A stretch of DNA of 64,000 nt from Stenogyne calaminthoides. Its lineage: Eukaryota; Streptophyta; Magnoliopsida; Lamiales; Lamiaceae. Below, in pieces: positions 1-12,900 of the stretch. Location of the stretch: NCBI GenBank assembly GCA_037126765.1, contig JBBCBC010000007.1, positions 21,337,667 to 21,401,666 on the forward strand, in the 5' to 3' direction. The notes below the pieces were generated by a model. The model was not told the DNA's origin and did not search any database. It saw only the letters and a list, made by a program, of their open reading frames with translations. Numbering within the stretch: the stretch's first letter is position 1; the number at the start of each line of letters is the position of its first letter. The translations under genes and the position numbers were made by a program.

Positions 1-2940
1 TCCAATGATCCCTCTATAATCAGTATGATTAACTAATTTGCCTTCAGGATCAGGATCCATCTTGTAGTTAGTATTCATAGGAATTCTAACTGCGTTGTAA
101 TTTTGTACACCATATTTAGCAATCAGATCTCTGGTGTACTTTGCCTGATTGATGAATATACCTTCCTTGGATTGCTTGACTTGAAGTCCTAGAAAGAAAT
201 TCATCTCCCCCATCATTGACATCTCAAACTTTCCTTTCATCAGGGCAGAAAAATTCTCACACATCTGATGATTTGGAGAACCAAATATGATGGCATCCAC
301 ATAAATCTGAACTAGTAAGATATCCTTCCCATCATCTATTCTGAACAAGATTCTATCAATAGTTCCTTTGGTAAAACCATGGTCAGTAAGAAATTGAGAA
401 AGTGTATCATACCATGTTTTGGGTGCTTGCTTCAGACCATACAAGACTTTTCTGATCCTGTAAACTTGGTCATTCTGACGAAAGTCAAGAGGTTGTTCCA
501 CATAAACCTCTTCTTTAAGCACACCATTCAGAAATGCATTTTTCACATCCATCTGATAGATTGTGAATTTCATGTGAGCAGCATATAAAAGAAGCAATCT
601 GATGACTTCTAATCTTGCAACAGGTGCAAATGTTTCATCATAGTACAAGCCTTCTTCTTAGGAATATCCCTGTGCAACTAGCCTTGCCTTGTTTCTTACA
701 ATATTGTTGTTTTCATCTCTCTTGTTCTGGAATACCCACTTAGTTCCAATCACATTGTGCCTCTTAGGTCTGTCAACTAGCTCCCAAACTTCATTTCTTG
801 TAAACTGATTAACTCTTCTTGCATAGCAGAGATCCAGAAAGAATCCTGAAGAGCTTCTTCAATCTCAGTAGGTTCTTTCTCAGATAGGAAGCAGCAGAAT
901 AAAGCACTTTCACCATGGAACCTTCTTGTTTTAACTCCTTCAAATATATCACCCACAATATGACTTGAGGGATGACTATCTAACCATGTTCTCCTGGATG
1001 ATCCCCCTTCAGTAGTATCCTCAACATTAAAAATGTTAGGTTCAGGTAGTTCATAAATTTAGGGAACAGCAGAAAAGGAGAGAGAGAATCATCTTCCTCA
1101 GGGGAGATTTTATTTAGAACATTGTCAGTGACATTTGTTCTCCCTTGGTTGATGGATTCAGAGTTTGCCTCAGCTGTGACCACATCTTCATTGGCATTAC
1201 ATACCTGAGTCTGAACTGGGGTTTGTTCAGATTGGTCAGCTTCAGTGTGTTGGCTTTCTTTCAGTGGAGAACTATCATCCTGAGTTTCACCAGCCTGAGT
1301 ATTTCCATCCTGGGTTTCTTCTTGTTCAGAGTCAGATTCACTCCATTCATAGAATGTAGCTTTCTTTTCAGGCTCAGATGATGGTTTATCATTCTTCTTC
1401 AGGCTAAGTCTGGTGATTCTCTTTGTCAGGTCTCCTGATTCATGTTCCTGTTTCTTCTGAACACAAGTAGATTCATCAAAAACAACATGAGGCGTTTCTT
1501 CCATAATAAGGGTCCTACAGTTGTAGACTCTGAAGGTTTTACTGATTTCAGAATATCCCAAGAATATTCCTTCATCAGCTTTGCTGTCAAAAGTTTTCAA
1601 CTGATCTACCATTATTGTGTATGAAACACTTACAACCAAACACACGAAAGAAAAAAAATAAGAGGCTTCCTTTCATTCCACAGCTCATAAGGTGTTTTTC
1701 CTTGATTCTTTGTTAGCATGGATCTGTTCTGAGAATAGCATGCAGCATTGACTGCTTCAGCCCAAAATCTTTTAGGAATATCAGCTTCAGCAATCATTGT
1801 TCTTGCAGCTTCTTTCAGAGTCATATTTATTCTTTCAGCAACACCATTCTGTTGCGGAGTCCTTGCAGCTGATGTTTCATGAGTTATCCCATTTGCTGCA
1901 CAATAATCAGATATGATATGGTTGATTAATTCAGTGCCTTTGTCTGATCTGATTTTGACTACACTCAGATTCTTTTCATTACTGAGTCTTATCAGTAGTT
2001 CAGGCAGTTTTATATGAGTCTCTTTCTTACTGAGTAAGAATATGACCCAAGTATATCTAGAGTAGTCATCAACTATCACAAGTTTATATTTCCTACCATT
2101 AGTGCTTACAGGTGTTACTGGACGAAAAAGATCCATATGTAACAATTAGAGTATTCTATCAGTAAACACTTCTACTTTGCTTTTGAATGATGCTCTGATT
2201 TGTTTTCCTTTCTGACAAGCATCAAGTTTATATTTCCTACCATTAGTGCTTACAGGTGTTACTGGACCAAAAAGATCCATATGTAACAATTAGAGTATTC
2301 TATCAGTAAACACTTCTACTTTGCTTTTGAATGATGCTCTGATTTGTTTTCCTTTCTGACAAGCATCACATACATGATCTTTACTGAATACTTCATTTGG
2401 TAACCCCCTTACAAGTGCTAATATTGCAAGTTTGTTTAGGGTTTTGAAGTTTAAGTGATTCAGCCTTTTGTGCCATAACCAACTGGTTTCAGTAGCTCTC
2501 TTAGCAACTAAACATGTATCCATAGGGGTTAGTCTCCAATCAGCAAGATACACATTTCCTTTTCTAGTACTAGTCAGTAGTATTTGTTGTGAAGCATTGT
2601 CTTTCACATAACATAAGTTCTTTGAGAACTCAACACTGAATCCCTTATCACAGAATTGACTGATAGAAAGCAAGTTATGCTTTAAACCAGAAACATATGA
2701 TACACCATGGATATGAACAATATCAATTTCAAGTGTTCCATATCCTTCAGCCTGTCCTTTGGAGTTATCTCCAAAAGTAATGTGAGGGTCTTTTTGTTCA
2801 ACATAGTCAGTGAGGAGATATTTATATCCTGTCATATGTCTTGAGCATCCACTATCCAAGTACCATGCAGCAGGAGCAATTTCATTTCCACTCATCAAGA
2901 CTATGTTGTCTTCATTCAGCTCAGTGCCCTTTTCCTTCAC
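1..2940 (-). pseudogene. Element A pol: protease, integrase and partial reverse transcriptase
   Basis: Read on the minus strand. Protease has WYLDSGCSRHMTG near 2830-2880. A GAG-pre-integrase region with WLWHKRLNHLN follows near 2460. The integrase core (about 2140-1640) has DDYSRYTW, SDKGTE and QQNGVAER, the D-D-E residues of the fold. RT starts near 960 with WVFKNKRDENN and continues to base 1. The RT catalytic box at 292-303 reads YVDA where active copia elements have YVDD, which alone should abolish polymerisation. Stops and frameshifts break the frame, including a TAA in each copy of a 144-bp tandem duplication at the start of integrase. The rest of RT and RNase H lie beyond the window. 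Confidence 0.9.
2079..2366. repeat. 144-bp tandem duplication inside element A integrase
   Basis: A block starting CAAGTTTATATTTCC at 2079 recurs at 2223 almost unchanged (one C/G difference near 2125/2269). The period is 144 bp, or 48 codons. The duplicated part covers the junction of the pre-integrase and integrase domains. B and D have it once, so it arose in this copy. Confidence 0.93.
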
Positions 2941-5334
2941 CTGAAAAATAGATTAGGTCTTGGTACCCATTTGGTGTAGGGTCCTACCAGGTTAGTTGTA
3001 CCTTTTGGAACCCAAATCTGCCTTGCTACTCTAATTACTTTAGAGTGGCTGATTTGTCTTCCATAAACATCTACATACACATTTACCACCTTAGGTACCT
3101 TGGTATTATCATGTGTATGAGTGTCAGCCTTAGCATGAACATGAGCCTTAGAGTTCTTCTTGGGTTCAGGCCTCTTGTTCCAATGTCTTGGCCTTGGTGC
3201 AGCTGGTCTATGTCTCTGCTGACTTGGGTTCAGGAAACCCTTATCCTTAGGCAAGTGGGGGTTTAGGTTGCCTGTACTAAAATTGGGGTCTTTCAGTATA
3301 CCTAGGACTTTATCTCCTCGGTTGAGAATTTCTCGGCTAAGTGTTTCTCTTCTGAAGATTTCTCTGATGGTTCAGTGCAGATTTTTTCAGATTGGTATTC
3401 TTAGTCTGAGGCTTCGAAGTACTGACCTGAGGATTTCCTACTGAGTGTTCAGGTTTTCTAGCCTTTACCTGGGGTTTGGGTTTTCCTTCCTGAACCTTCA
3501 GGTTCTCTGAAACCATAGGTCCTTTACCCTAGTCTAGAACATGGGATTGTTCTTCAGTAAGAAGATCGGTACGAACCACCGGTTTAACAAAGTTAGTCTT
3601 AGTGCTACTAGAAGAAGCATCATTCAGACGACCTTGTGAGGTTCCCCTTGGATTATATCCTAATCCAGCCTTTATAGTTGCAGGTCTTTGATAACTCTGA
3701 ATTTCATCTATTGCTTTAGATGCAGAATTCAATAGAGTTACCTTTCTCCGCAAGTTATCCTCACTTTTCTTTAGAGTTTCATGTTTCTCAAAGAGGTCAT
3801 TGAATTCAGTCCTGATAAACTGATTCTCTTCAGTGGATTTCTCTAACTTTCCTTTCAGGGCCTCTATCACTTTCTCTTTCTCTGAGAGTTGTACTTTCAG
3901 AACATCTAGTTCATCAGTAGCTCCCATTAATTGAGACGTGATCTCAGCAGCATTAGAGTTTTTCCACCTCAGATTCTCAACAGTCAGTTCCTCATTCTGC
4001 TCTTGAGTTTCTATGAACAGTTCTTGTAACACAGAATAGTCCTTCATAAGATTCTCAAGAGAATCCATCTGGTCAAAATTACTGGTTACAGATGATCTTG
4101 TCAACTCAGGTGCTTGTGTAGGAGCAGCAACAGAGATAGAAGAATTTACCTCCTCTATAGCAACAAGGCAGACATCATCACTATCACTATCTGAGAACAT
4201 CTCTTCTGAAGAGCTGGAACCTTCTTCGGTGTGTTCTTCTTCAGCAACCATAGCCTTATTGCTTGAGTTCTTCTTGTCTCTTTTGGCTTGCCTTTCCTTT
4301 CTTTCCTTGGGGCTTAGCTCATGACAGTCATACTGGAAGTGACCCTTCTTTTTGTAGTTGTAACATATGTTGGTATCATCATCCTGATCACTCTCCTCCT
4401 TGGAGTTGGAGTCCTTCTTTCTAGATGAAGACCCTTCAGCTTTGTAGTCCTTCTTCTTCTCAGTGGACTTGTCCTCGAGTTGTTGGGGATTGGTATTTTT
4501 TGTAGCTTTTTGTACTTTCCATATCTCTGCTATTGAGTCTTTCAAACCTCCTTTTGGAAGACTAGCTTATCCTCTTGCTCATCCCGATTTTTAGCGGGTG
4601 ATTTATCGAAACTCTTTAGCTTTGATTTTTCCTTAGCTTTGAAAAACATTCTTGCAAGATGAAGTATCAGATTTCTTTGTTTTCTTATCAATCACAAATT
4701 CATAAGCTTTCAGTTCAGAGAAAACTTGTTGATATGGCATAGAATCAATGTTCTTGGTGGTTTCAATCACCACAACATGTATATCCCATTTCTTAGATAG
4801 TTCTCTAAGAATTTTCAGTGTCACTTCTCTTTTTGGGCATCTTTTCCCAAGAGCATTCTAATCATTCATGATACTAGTGAATCTAACTTCCAGTTTATCA
4901 ACTGATTCACCATCTTCCATTTCAAAGCTGTCAAACTTTGCAATGGCAATAGATAGTTTGTTTTCTTTTATATGATCTGTGCCTTGACACATGATAGCAA
5001 GTGTGTCCCAAATTTCTTTGGTAGTTTCACAGTGAGAAATCATCCCCATAACACCATCATCAATAGTGCTATATAGAGTATCTATATCAATATAGTCTAA
5101 GTTGACTAACTTTCTCTCCTCAGGAGTAAGTTGGTCATCAGACTTAGGAAGTTCATCTCTGGGATCATCTTTCTCAGCATCAGTATTTCTAGGATTCACA
5201 AAAGTATACTCAAATGGTCCTTGAGAGACAACTCTCCACATTCTCTCATGTTTAGAATACAGATGTGCCTGCATCCTGAGTCTCCATAAGTCATAGTTCT
5301 CAACAGAGAACATAGGTAGTTTCTTAGAAGGCAT
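2937..5334 (-). pseudogene. Element A gag (broken)
   Basis: The start codon at 5334 begins MPSKKLPMFSVENYDLW, the typical N-terminus of this copia gag. A UBN2-type capsid region follows (KEIWDTLA, FDSFEMEDGESVDKLEVRFTS). Next come a Lys/Ser-rich stretch and a zinc knuckle that reads CYNYKKKGHFQYDC near 4345-4305, where the second Cys of the CX2CX4HX4C motif is Tyr. A long Glu/Lys coiled coil and a basic Pro/Gln-rich tail follow. Frame breaks near 4850, 4600 and 3500 split it. Element D keeps an intact CYNC knuckle, so the Tyr is a mutation in A. Confidence 0.88.
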
Positions 5335-5443
5335 GATGAATGAGTCTTGTAAGATATCAGCAGTAAGATCTATTCAGTAGACCACCAAAGTCTCTTAGTA
5401 AACCAGACTATGGCTACCAAAGCAAGTGGTCAGTTGAACCACT

Positions 5444-5455
5444 GATCTGATACCA
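5444..5455 (-). promoter_or_regulatory. Primer-binding site of element A
   Basis: On the minus strand, two bases after the LTR end, the sequence reads TGGTATCAGATC. It matches the plant initiator tRNA-Met 3' end (TGGTATCAGAGC) except for one base. Confidence 0.88.
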
Positions 5456-5457
5456 CT

Positions 5458-8400
5458 TGTTGGTCGTGGGGTAAACGAGTCTCACACGTGTTTGGGGGGG
5501 AGTACACTTGTATAGTGATTTTTCAAAGTTTTAAAACTTTTGTTGATCAGTGAGTCAGGCTATCCTGAATGTCAGTACTGAGAAGCGCAAATTGTCCTGA
5601 GTTAAAGTCTACTAAGACAATAACCCTGAACAACTTTCAGTGACTTCAAATTAGCTCAACTAATCTGGGTGAATTTTAAACAAAGTCTGAGAAGCTTGGA
5701 TCAGATAACTATCTCACTGAATACTTAGTTGAGTTGGTTCAGTTTGACAACTATTTGTTCTAGCTTATCAAGAGTGCGGAATGTGTAGGCCCTAAGTTCT
5801 AAGCTCGTTTAAACTTGCTGAAAATCTCTTTGCCTTTAGTAAAATAGTGGTTAAGGTTGTGCTCAGTTCAATGCAAACTCAGTGGATTGATTCCAACTGA
5901 ATATCAGAAAACTCAGTATGCTTTCAGTGAAAATATGCAACATAAGATAATGCAGAGCTGAAAGCAAATAACACAGCAATTATAGTGGTTCAGAGGCAAA
6001 GCTCCTACGTCCACTCTCTTTGATATTGGGAAATACGGGGTGCTCAGATCTATTCGAGGTGTATTTAAATACATATTTAAATTATTCAATTAATTACTAA
6101 CATGAATCAATCATATATTAATTCAACATAATAATTAAACAAGCAACAACAACATGCGTACACGTAATTCACGTAAATCCTAAGCATGCGGAATCTAGGA
6201 GTTACGAAATTACATACGTCTTGTAGAGACAACCGTTGAGACGATGGATCAACCAAAAGTGCCTTCTCAAATATGTCCCAAGTCCACGAACGTAATCCGG
6301 TGAAAGGATTCTCACGTACGATTTTAATAAAGGAGAAAACTAAAAATATTTGCCACCACCTTTGTGGATTTCTAATTTTTCCAACACATGGAATTGCATT
6401 GGGGATGAAAAATTCATCCCCTATTTGTAGGACTAAAGGGTCAAAAATTTTGACCTAATTGGGTCATTGGGAAATTTCCTTGCTTCTTCCTCAAGATACA
6501 ATCTTGAATATATCCAATATATTCTATTTCCCAAAATATCTCCCAACAAAATCTTCTCCTCCCTTCTTGTCCATTATTTTCGAAAAAAATAAATAAAATA
6601 GGAAGGAACAAGATCTTTTTCCTTTCTTGAATTTATGGGATAAACTTGTATCTCAAGAATACTTATTCCATAAAATCTTTCCAAGAAAATCAAGAAAATC
6701 TTTTTCTCTCTCCTACTCATTATTTTCGAAAATAATTAGGCCGGGTAAAATAGGCAATAATACTTTCTTCTCCTCTTTATTAATTGGACTTTAATTGGGC
6801 TATTTGAGGGGCCTTTAGGAGAATTAAGATTGGACCTTCAATGGGCTATGAATCTATAATATTAAGCCAAAATATTATTCAAGCCCATTAATATTAATTT
6901 ACTCCACTATAAAATTAATATTGAACTATCCATCTTAATACATATTACGATGCTACAATAATATGGCTCCCGGTTATTATTTCTCGTGTTTAAGATTATC
7001 TAGTCCACTAATTAATTAAGCCACTGAAAAAGCTTTATATTAATTAATATCTTTATCCTTGGAGTAAAGACGGCTCAACATTATTATTCATACCGGAAAT
7101 AAATTTCCACTTGCAAGATTTGGTATGATAAAGCTTCTGAGCCCACCAAGGGGACAAATCAAGCAAGACGTGCTTGCACACGACTCTCTGTATTAAATCT
7201 TAGCAATCATCGTGTAACTAATAATATTGCCCAAGATATAAGGTATCGAATTACGTTGATTCTCTTCTCATCATAAGTCAAAGCAATAGTTATTAATTTC
7301 ACACGATCCTATTTAAGGAACGGAGATTAAGAAATAACGAACCACTGAGATCTAATCCTTCTATATTCAGTGCTGAAGAATTTATCCTCTTGTAGGTCCT
7401 ATTCAGCGCATCATAATGCACTAGTGTAATCCTTGGTCAAGTCAAGTCAATCTGAGCTTTACACTTCAACCTTTCACGATGGATTGTTCATTTCCATCTA
7501 GGTTGTGAATTTTGTACTTAGTTACGAGGAACTGTTAATTTGATCTTCTGTGATCTGGTATCACCAAATTAACTACAATGTAACACGTATTATTTATTGA
7601 ACAGGTATGCAGTAAATATATTTAACATTCATTCATATTTAATGCAACAGTGATAAATAATTTATTTCAGTAAATAAATAAGAAATTCAGTTTGGTTATA
7701 CAAAGTAAAAAGCATACTTTCCAGTATAACCCAACATCTGAATCTTCAGAGAAATTCCTTAACTCACTTCTACTAATACCTCAAGCTTTCAAACTGAACT
7801 CAGCAGCTTACTACCTTTCTTCTGTGAGCTTTCAGGCTAAACTATACTGCAGTTTACTAACTCAAACACACACAAGCTTTCAGGCTGAACTCAACTGCAG
7901 CTTACTAACTCTTTACAACTCTCACTTTCCAACAATCACACACTCAAACTACCTAAACAATAGGGTTTGGGTTTGGTTGGTTTCCAACTAAGGTGAGATA
8001 TCCTTTTACAATTTAGAACACTAGGTAAAAGGCTAGGATATCTCTAACTAAGCTTTAAATATCTGCTTGAATCTAGGCTTAGTAAATTAGCTCTCTTCAA
8101 AGTGAAACACTTGGGAAATCTTAGGGTTTTCGAGTGCTTCAACGAATGCAAGAATACGAATGAGCACTGGAGTTGTTTGATTTCCCGTAACCTTACAATG
8201 GTGAAGGTCACTGGTATTTATAGGCAACCCACTAAGGTCACTCTTGAAAAACTATCCGTTGGAGTATCACATCAAGGGTTTCCTTATTTGGTTAGTGATA
8301 AACGGCTATTTTAGGGTTTGAACACGCCCTTGCATGGTTTGGGTAAACAAATAACCAATGCAGCCAATCACTAAGTCTTTGCAGTCTAGAACTCAGTACA

Positions 8401-8938
8401 TCTGACATCTCAGTGTTGTGTCGCTTTCTGTGTCAGTGAAGAACAGTGTTGTCTCTCTCTGATTGGTTCTTGACTTCAGTATATAGAGACAAACAAAACG
8501 GCTCTTTTAGGTCAATCTCTCTGAATGAGACAACCTAAACAACCCTTAGTTATAGTTCCTTTTGTCTGGAATCAAAATATTTGGACAACATTTGTTCTTT
8601 ATAAATGTGCAAGACTTCCTCAGTCTATTTGTCCTCAGGTAGATAATCTTCAGGTCAGGTCTTCAGATTGATCTGAGTCCTCAGGACGGTCTGGATTCAG
8701 GTTCATCTGACATCTTCCGAGTCTTCAGGTATTTTGGTCATCTTACTGAGTTCCCCCTCAGTGTGTCTACCCTATACACTCAGAGATATCTGTTGACTAT
8801 ACATTTTACAGATATTTCCTGAATTAACTATACTGAAACTTGTATTCTAATCTACCTTAGACCATTCTGAACATGTCATACTCAGGGGTTTTGAGATCTA
8901 ATCAAAATCTTTCCTTGTATTAAATTGATCTCCCAACA
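5458..8938 (-). repeat. 5' LTR of element A, interrupted by a solo LTR
   Basis: It is bounded by TGTTGG at 5458 and CCCAACA at 8938, the terminal inverted bases of this family. Its apparent length of 3481 bp falls to about 1763 bp once the nested 6024-7736 insert and its duplication are removed, which agrees with the sister LTRs. The CACGTG hairpin next to the primer-binding site (5483-5512) is partly decayed. The tandem CTTTCAGRCT/TTACTAACTC repeat block of U5 is visible at 7750-7930. Confidence 0.93.
6024..7736. mobile_element. Solo LTR of another copia-like family, nested in element A LTR
   Basis: Sister LTRs read continuously from CTCTCTCTGA into TCTTCAGAG. Here 1713 bp interrupt that point. 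The insert begins TATTGGGAAATA and ends ACCCAACA, so the ends are inverted TGTTGGG-type termini with one decayed base. It is flanked by TTTGA on the left and TCTGA on the right, a 5-bp duplication with one substitution. There is no coding content. The orientation is not certain. Confidence 0.82.
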
Positions 8939-9974
8939 AAAAAAAATTATAAATAAAAGATTTAAAATTAAAAATACTTTATTAGAATAGACGTGATTTT
9001 TTAGGGTGTTTTTCCAATTAATCTTCTCATCAACTTACAATAAGACACTATATTTGAATAGCCACGATTTTTTCTAGGGTGTTCGTAGAAATTAATCTTC
9101 TCGTTGGTTGACTTAAAGAAGCATAAGAATGATATTTGAAAATAAAAATTAAAAAAAAATTCGGAAAAATATGATTCGTAAAAAAAAATGGAGAAAGGTT
9201 TAGATTTGATAATGAAATGGAAAAAAAAAAGAAAAATGAGGAAGGAAGGTCTTGAAGATAGAAGACTATCGATTCAGAGCTTGAAATATAGAAATTATCA
9301 ATTTGAGGCTCACACATTTTAAGGCCATGTTTGACACTTATATTTCATGTCCTTATTTTTTATTTTTAGGCTTTAGGGTTCATGGTTCAGGGTTCATGGT
9401 TTAGGGTTTATGGTTCAGGGTTTATGGTTTAGGGTTTAGTGACAAACATGACCTTAAAATGTGTAAGCCTCGAATTGATAGTTTCTATCTTTCAGGCCCT
9501 GGATTGATAGTTTTCTATCTTCCAGGCCTTGAACCGATAGGAAAAATCGTTCAGGCCTTAAATTGATAGGTTTATCATCTTTCAGGCCCTGAATTGATAA
9601 AACTCCGGATAGAAAAAGGAAAAATATGAGGAAGATATAGATTTGATAATAGAATTGGAAAAATATTGAAAGAGATTAAAAAAGATTTGGATATTTAAGG
9701 AATATTAGATTTAAGCGCCCAAATTTTCTGATTTGGGTAGAAAAAAATTAAGCATGACAAGACTGATTTGGATGGAAAAATATTAAGTATGAAAAAATGA
9801 AGGGCTGAGTGGTCGAACCTGAAAAAGTTAAGCATAACCAATAATTATACAAATAAACTTATGTTTATATTATAGTTGAAAAACATGAATTGTTAACATT
9901 ATATTTACAAGGAATTAGGACGAATTAATATAAGTAAGAAAGAAAGGTGTAATTTGAAGTACAAGAAAACTATC
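8939..9974. other. Intergenic stretch between element A and XTH gene
   Basis: AT-rich spacer downstream of the XTH stop. It holds a foldback repeat (9266-9510) and a decaying tandem array of about 33 bp units ending GGCCCTGAATTGATA (9471-9605). I see no gene or RNA. Confidence 0.7.
9266..9510. repeat. Foldback repeat with telomere-like 14-bp core array
   Basis: The left arm (9266-9337) and right arm (9439-9510) are inverted copies about 72 bp long, sharing for example AAAATGTGT and ACAAACATG. Between them, at 9371-9438, lie about five 14-bp units of the form GGTTYATGGTTYAG, which contain TTTAGGG words. The right arm continues into direct repeats of its own outer end to 9605. Probably a MITE-like foldback element. 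Confidence 0.8.
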
Positions 9975-12900
9975 TTAGTATTGGGGTTTAAAACATTCCC
10001 CAGGGACCCATCCCTTGAATCTCTTAACATCTTTGCAGTAGTCGTAGACCATGAACTTACTCCTAACCCAATTCATTTGGTTTTGCTGATGAGAGCTGAG
10101 ATGGGTGTATACAGACTTTGCATCACATAAACTTATACTTTGCGGTCCTTCGTACGTACAAACGCGCTCCCTAAAACGACGCAGTTTAGCAACGAACGGA
10201 GCTTTCGACCAGTTTATCTTATCAAGGCCTGCTCGTGTTGCCCAACTATCGGCATTCCAAATGCTCGAGTATACTCTCATTGCCTTCTTGTTTGGGTACG
10301 GAATTCCCTCGCTCACATAATTCCTGTAAAACCTAATTGGAATGCTGTCAACGTACCACCTGAAATTGAAATTTGAATTAGTATGGACTATATTTATAGG
10401 CACATTCATCCATTTAATTTTGATTTGACACATTTAAACCTGTAAATTTTTATTTTCGCATATTTAGGCAAAAATTATCCGAAACACATGATAAATTAAT
10501 CGGTATTGGGACAAACACATGAGCAACCCATGATAATTTAGTTAGTAATCTGAATTGGGGTGTTTCAGGCCAACTTGGCCTAAATGTGCGGAAATTAAAA
10601 ATATAATGGCTTAAATGTGTCAGTCTTCAAATATAGAGTTAAAAACATTTTTGGTCCAGTAACTTTCAGCTTTTCCGCACATAGTCCCAAAATAGTATCA
10701 ATTCAGTCTTGTAATTTTTTACATTGCTCAATCTATATATGTTCAATTTTTGCAATTTGGCGTTATTTTGGTCCAATAACTTTTACTATTTCGCGCAAAT
10801 CGTCCCAAGACATGTGTCAATCGTCATTGGACGTAAACTGAGCAATGCACAAAGTTACGGGGATGATGCGCGAAAAAGGTGAAATTTACGGGACCAAAAA
10901 TATATTTAACTTTAATATAATGTCCTACGTTGTTGCCCTAAAGTTACGGGCCTAAAAATTATTCCCTGAAGCTCATTCATTAGCGGTGATATTATTGCAG
11001 GGTTTTGTGTGATACTTATAAAAAATCAAATTTCAAACGTTTAAGGTAAGTTTTTTGTGGGTGGGGTGCACATGCTTATTCCGGCGAGATTTTAAAAATT
11101 TTCGATAAAAAAGAACTAAAATTAAAAAAGTAAAAAATTACGTGACTAAAAATGATATTTTCTGGAGGTACTTACACAATTTGGGATGGAGTCCAGTGGA
11201 TGGTGTAGTTGTGGTAATCAGCGGAGGGGTCGAACCAGGGATAGAATTGTTGTTCTCTGCCACCACAACCTTGAGTAAAGACGTTTGTGTGGATAATGTA
11301 GGGTTTTCCTGATACGTTTCCAAGAAACTCAAAGTCAATCTCATCATGCTTCTCACCAACTGCTGAAGACAACTACATCCCAAATATTTAACAAACAATT
11401 AATTTATCATGCACAAATTAGTAGTGCTCAAATAAGATTTGAAATATTGTTTAAAATATCAAAACTGGTCCAACATGAATTATTCCAAAACAGTTTGGGT
11501 CTGGTCGAAAATGTTTTTTTTTTTTTCAATTTTTGTGTCAACCGTTGAATACTTGATGTAGTTGATCAGAATTTCAAAATTAATATGGGTATGTTTACTC
11601 AGGCTGCAGGGGATTGAGAAACTGATTGAAAAATTTACAAATAGTACGTAATTTGACTTTTGTATATATTTTGTTGATAAGATGTAATATGATAGGATTG
11701 AAAAAGATATAATAAAAAAGTAAGTAACATTAAGATTATTATATTGTTAAAAATAAAGTGTCATTGAAAAAATAAAATTAAAGTATAAAAAAGAATGTAA
11801 AAGATCGTAGATATTATAGGTTAGGATTATTGTGACTTTTGAAATCAAGCTACATAATCCTGCATGTAAAAATATACTGAACATACGCCTATGGGACCAA
11901 AATTGATCAAAATTGTCAACTTCATAAATTTTCTAACGGTGTGTACATCTCATAACGTCCGTTAATTTTGGATTGAAAATTCTTTTGGGACAAAGCTGAT
12001 GATAAAGGGATCAATTCCATCAGTCAAAATTCCTATTGAACTGAAAATACAATTAACTCAATAATTTCAATACTTGTGTGAAATAGTCTCGTGCGATAAA
12101 ATGTGCGTAGAATAATTTGAGAATGATGCTTTAATATTTTGGAATTAGTAAATGTTAATTTGTGTTAATTTTTGAACTGTTTCGCCGGAAGTATATGTCA
12201 ATTAAGTAGTATATATAGGCTTACATAGAAGGATGTTACTGTTCCGGCAGAGTCACCAGGTGCCAGTTTGATTAGCATCTCAACTTTTCCAAATAGAAAC
12301 TGCTTCTTCGACTCAATTCCAGAACCTGACACAGATCCTCCAATTAAATCCCATTGAATTAATTCTATGTTAATTTACAAAAGCTGAGTAGTAGTATAAA
12401 TATCTAAATTAAGCTGGTAATAATTAATTTTAATGACAGCCTTCACACTTTGAATGTAGATACTTCAAGAAAATAGAGAATTGATTACATAATTTTTAAC
12501 AATTATAAATTTTTTTAATAAAAATAATATGGTCCTTAAATAGTGAGGATTACATAAAATTTATTTACAATTTTTTAGAATTTTAGTAGACAAATAAATT
12601 ATCTACGAATAAATTTTTTAGACATTTGTAATTATCGTAAATACACAAGTTGACTATACAAATAATTCTATAGACAATACATTTCCAAAGCCAATTATAT
12701 TCGTAAGAGCTGGTCTCCTATGCATCAGGCACACCAAACTGTATTTTAAATGTTTGCAACTTGTTACACTGAAATTTGTGACTTGTTACACTGAAACGTG
12801 TAACTATGTTTTACGAACACAGGTTGCACGCTTCAGTGCAACAAGTTGCAAGTTTCTAAAATACACTATGGAGTGCACGGTAAACTTGATGCATACGAGA

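Larger units (their letters stand above)
1..8938 (-). mobile_element. Ty1/copia retrotransposon, element A (3' part beyond left edge)
   Basis: Minus-strand element: 5' LTR at 5458-8938, primer-binding site, then gag, protease, integrase and reverse transcriptase running off the left edge. The order protease-integrase-RT is the copia order. The gag N-terminus, the DSGCSRHMTG protease and the long LTR suggest the SIRE/Maximus lineage (inference). The 3' LTR and any accessory frame lie outside the window, so no target-site duplication can be checked. Several stops, a tandem duplication in integrase and an RT catalytic substitution show that this copy is dead. CAG/CTG sites look normal here, unlike in B and D. 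Confidence 0.95.
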
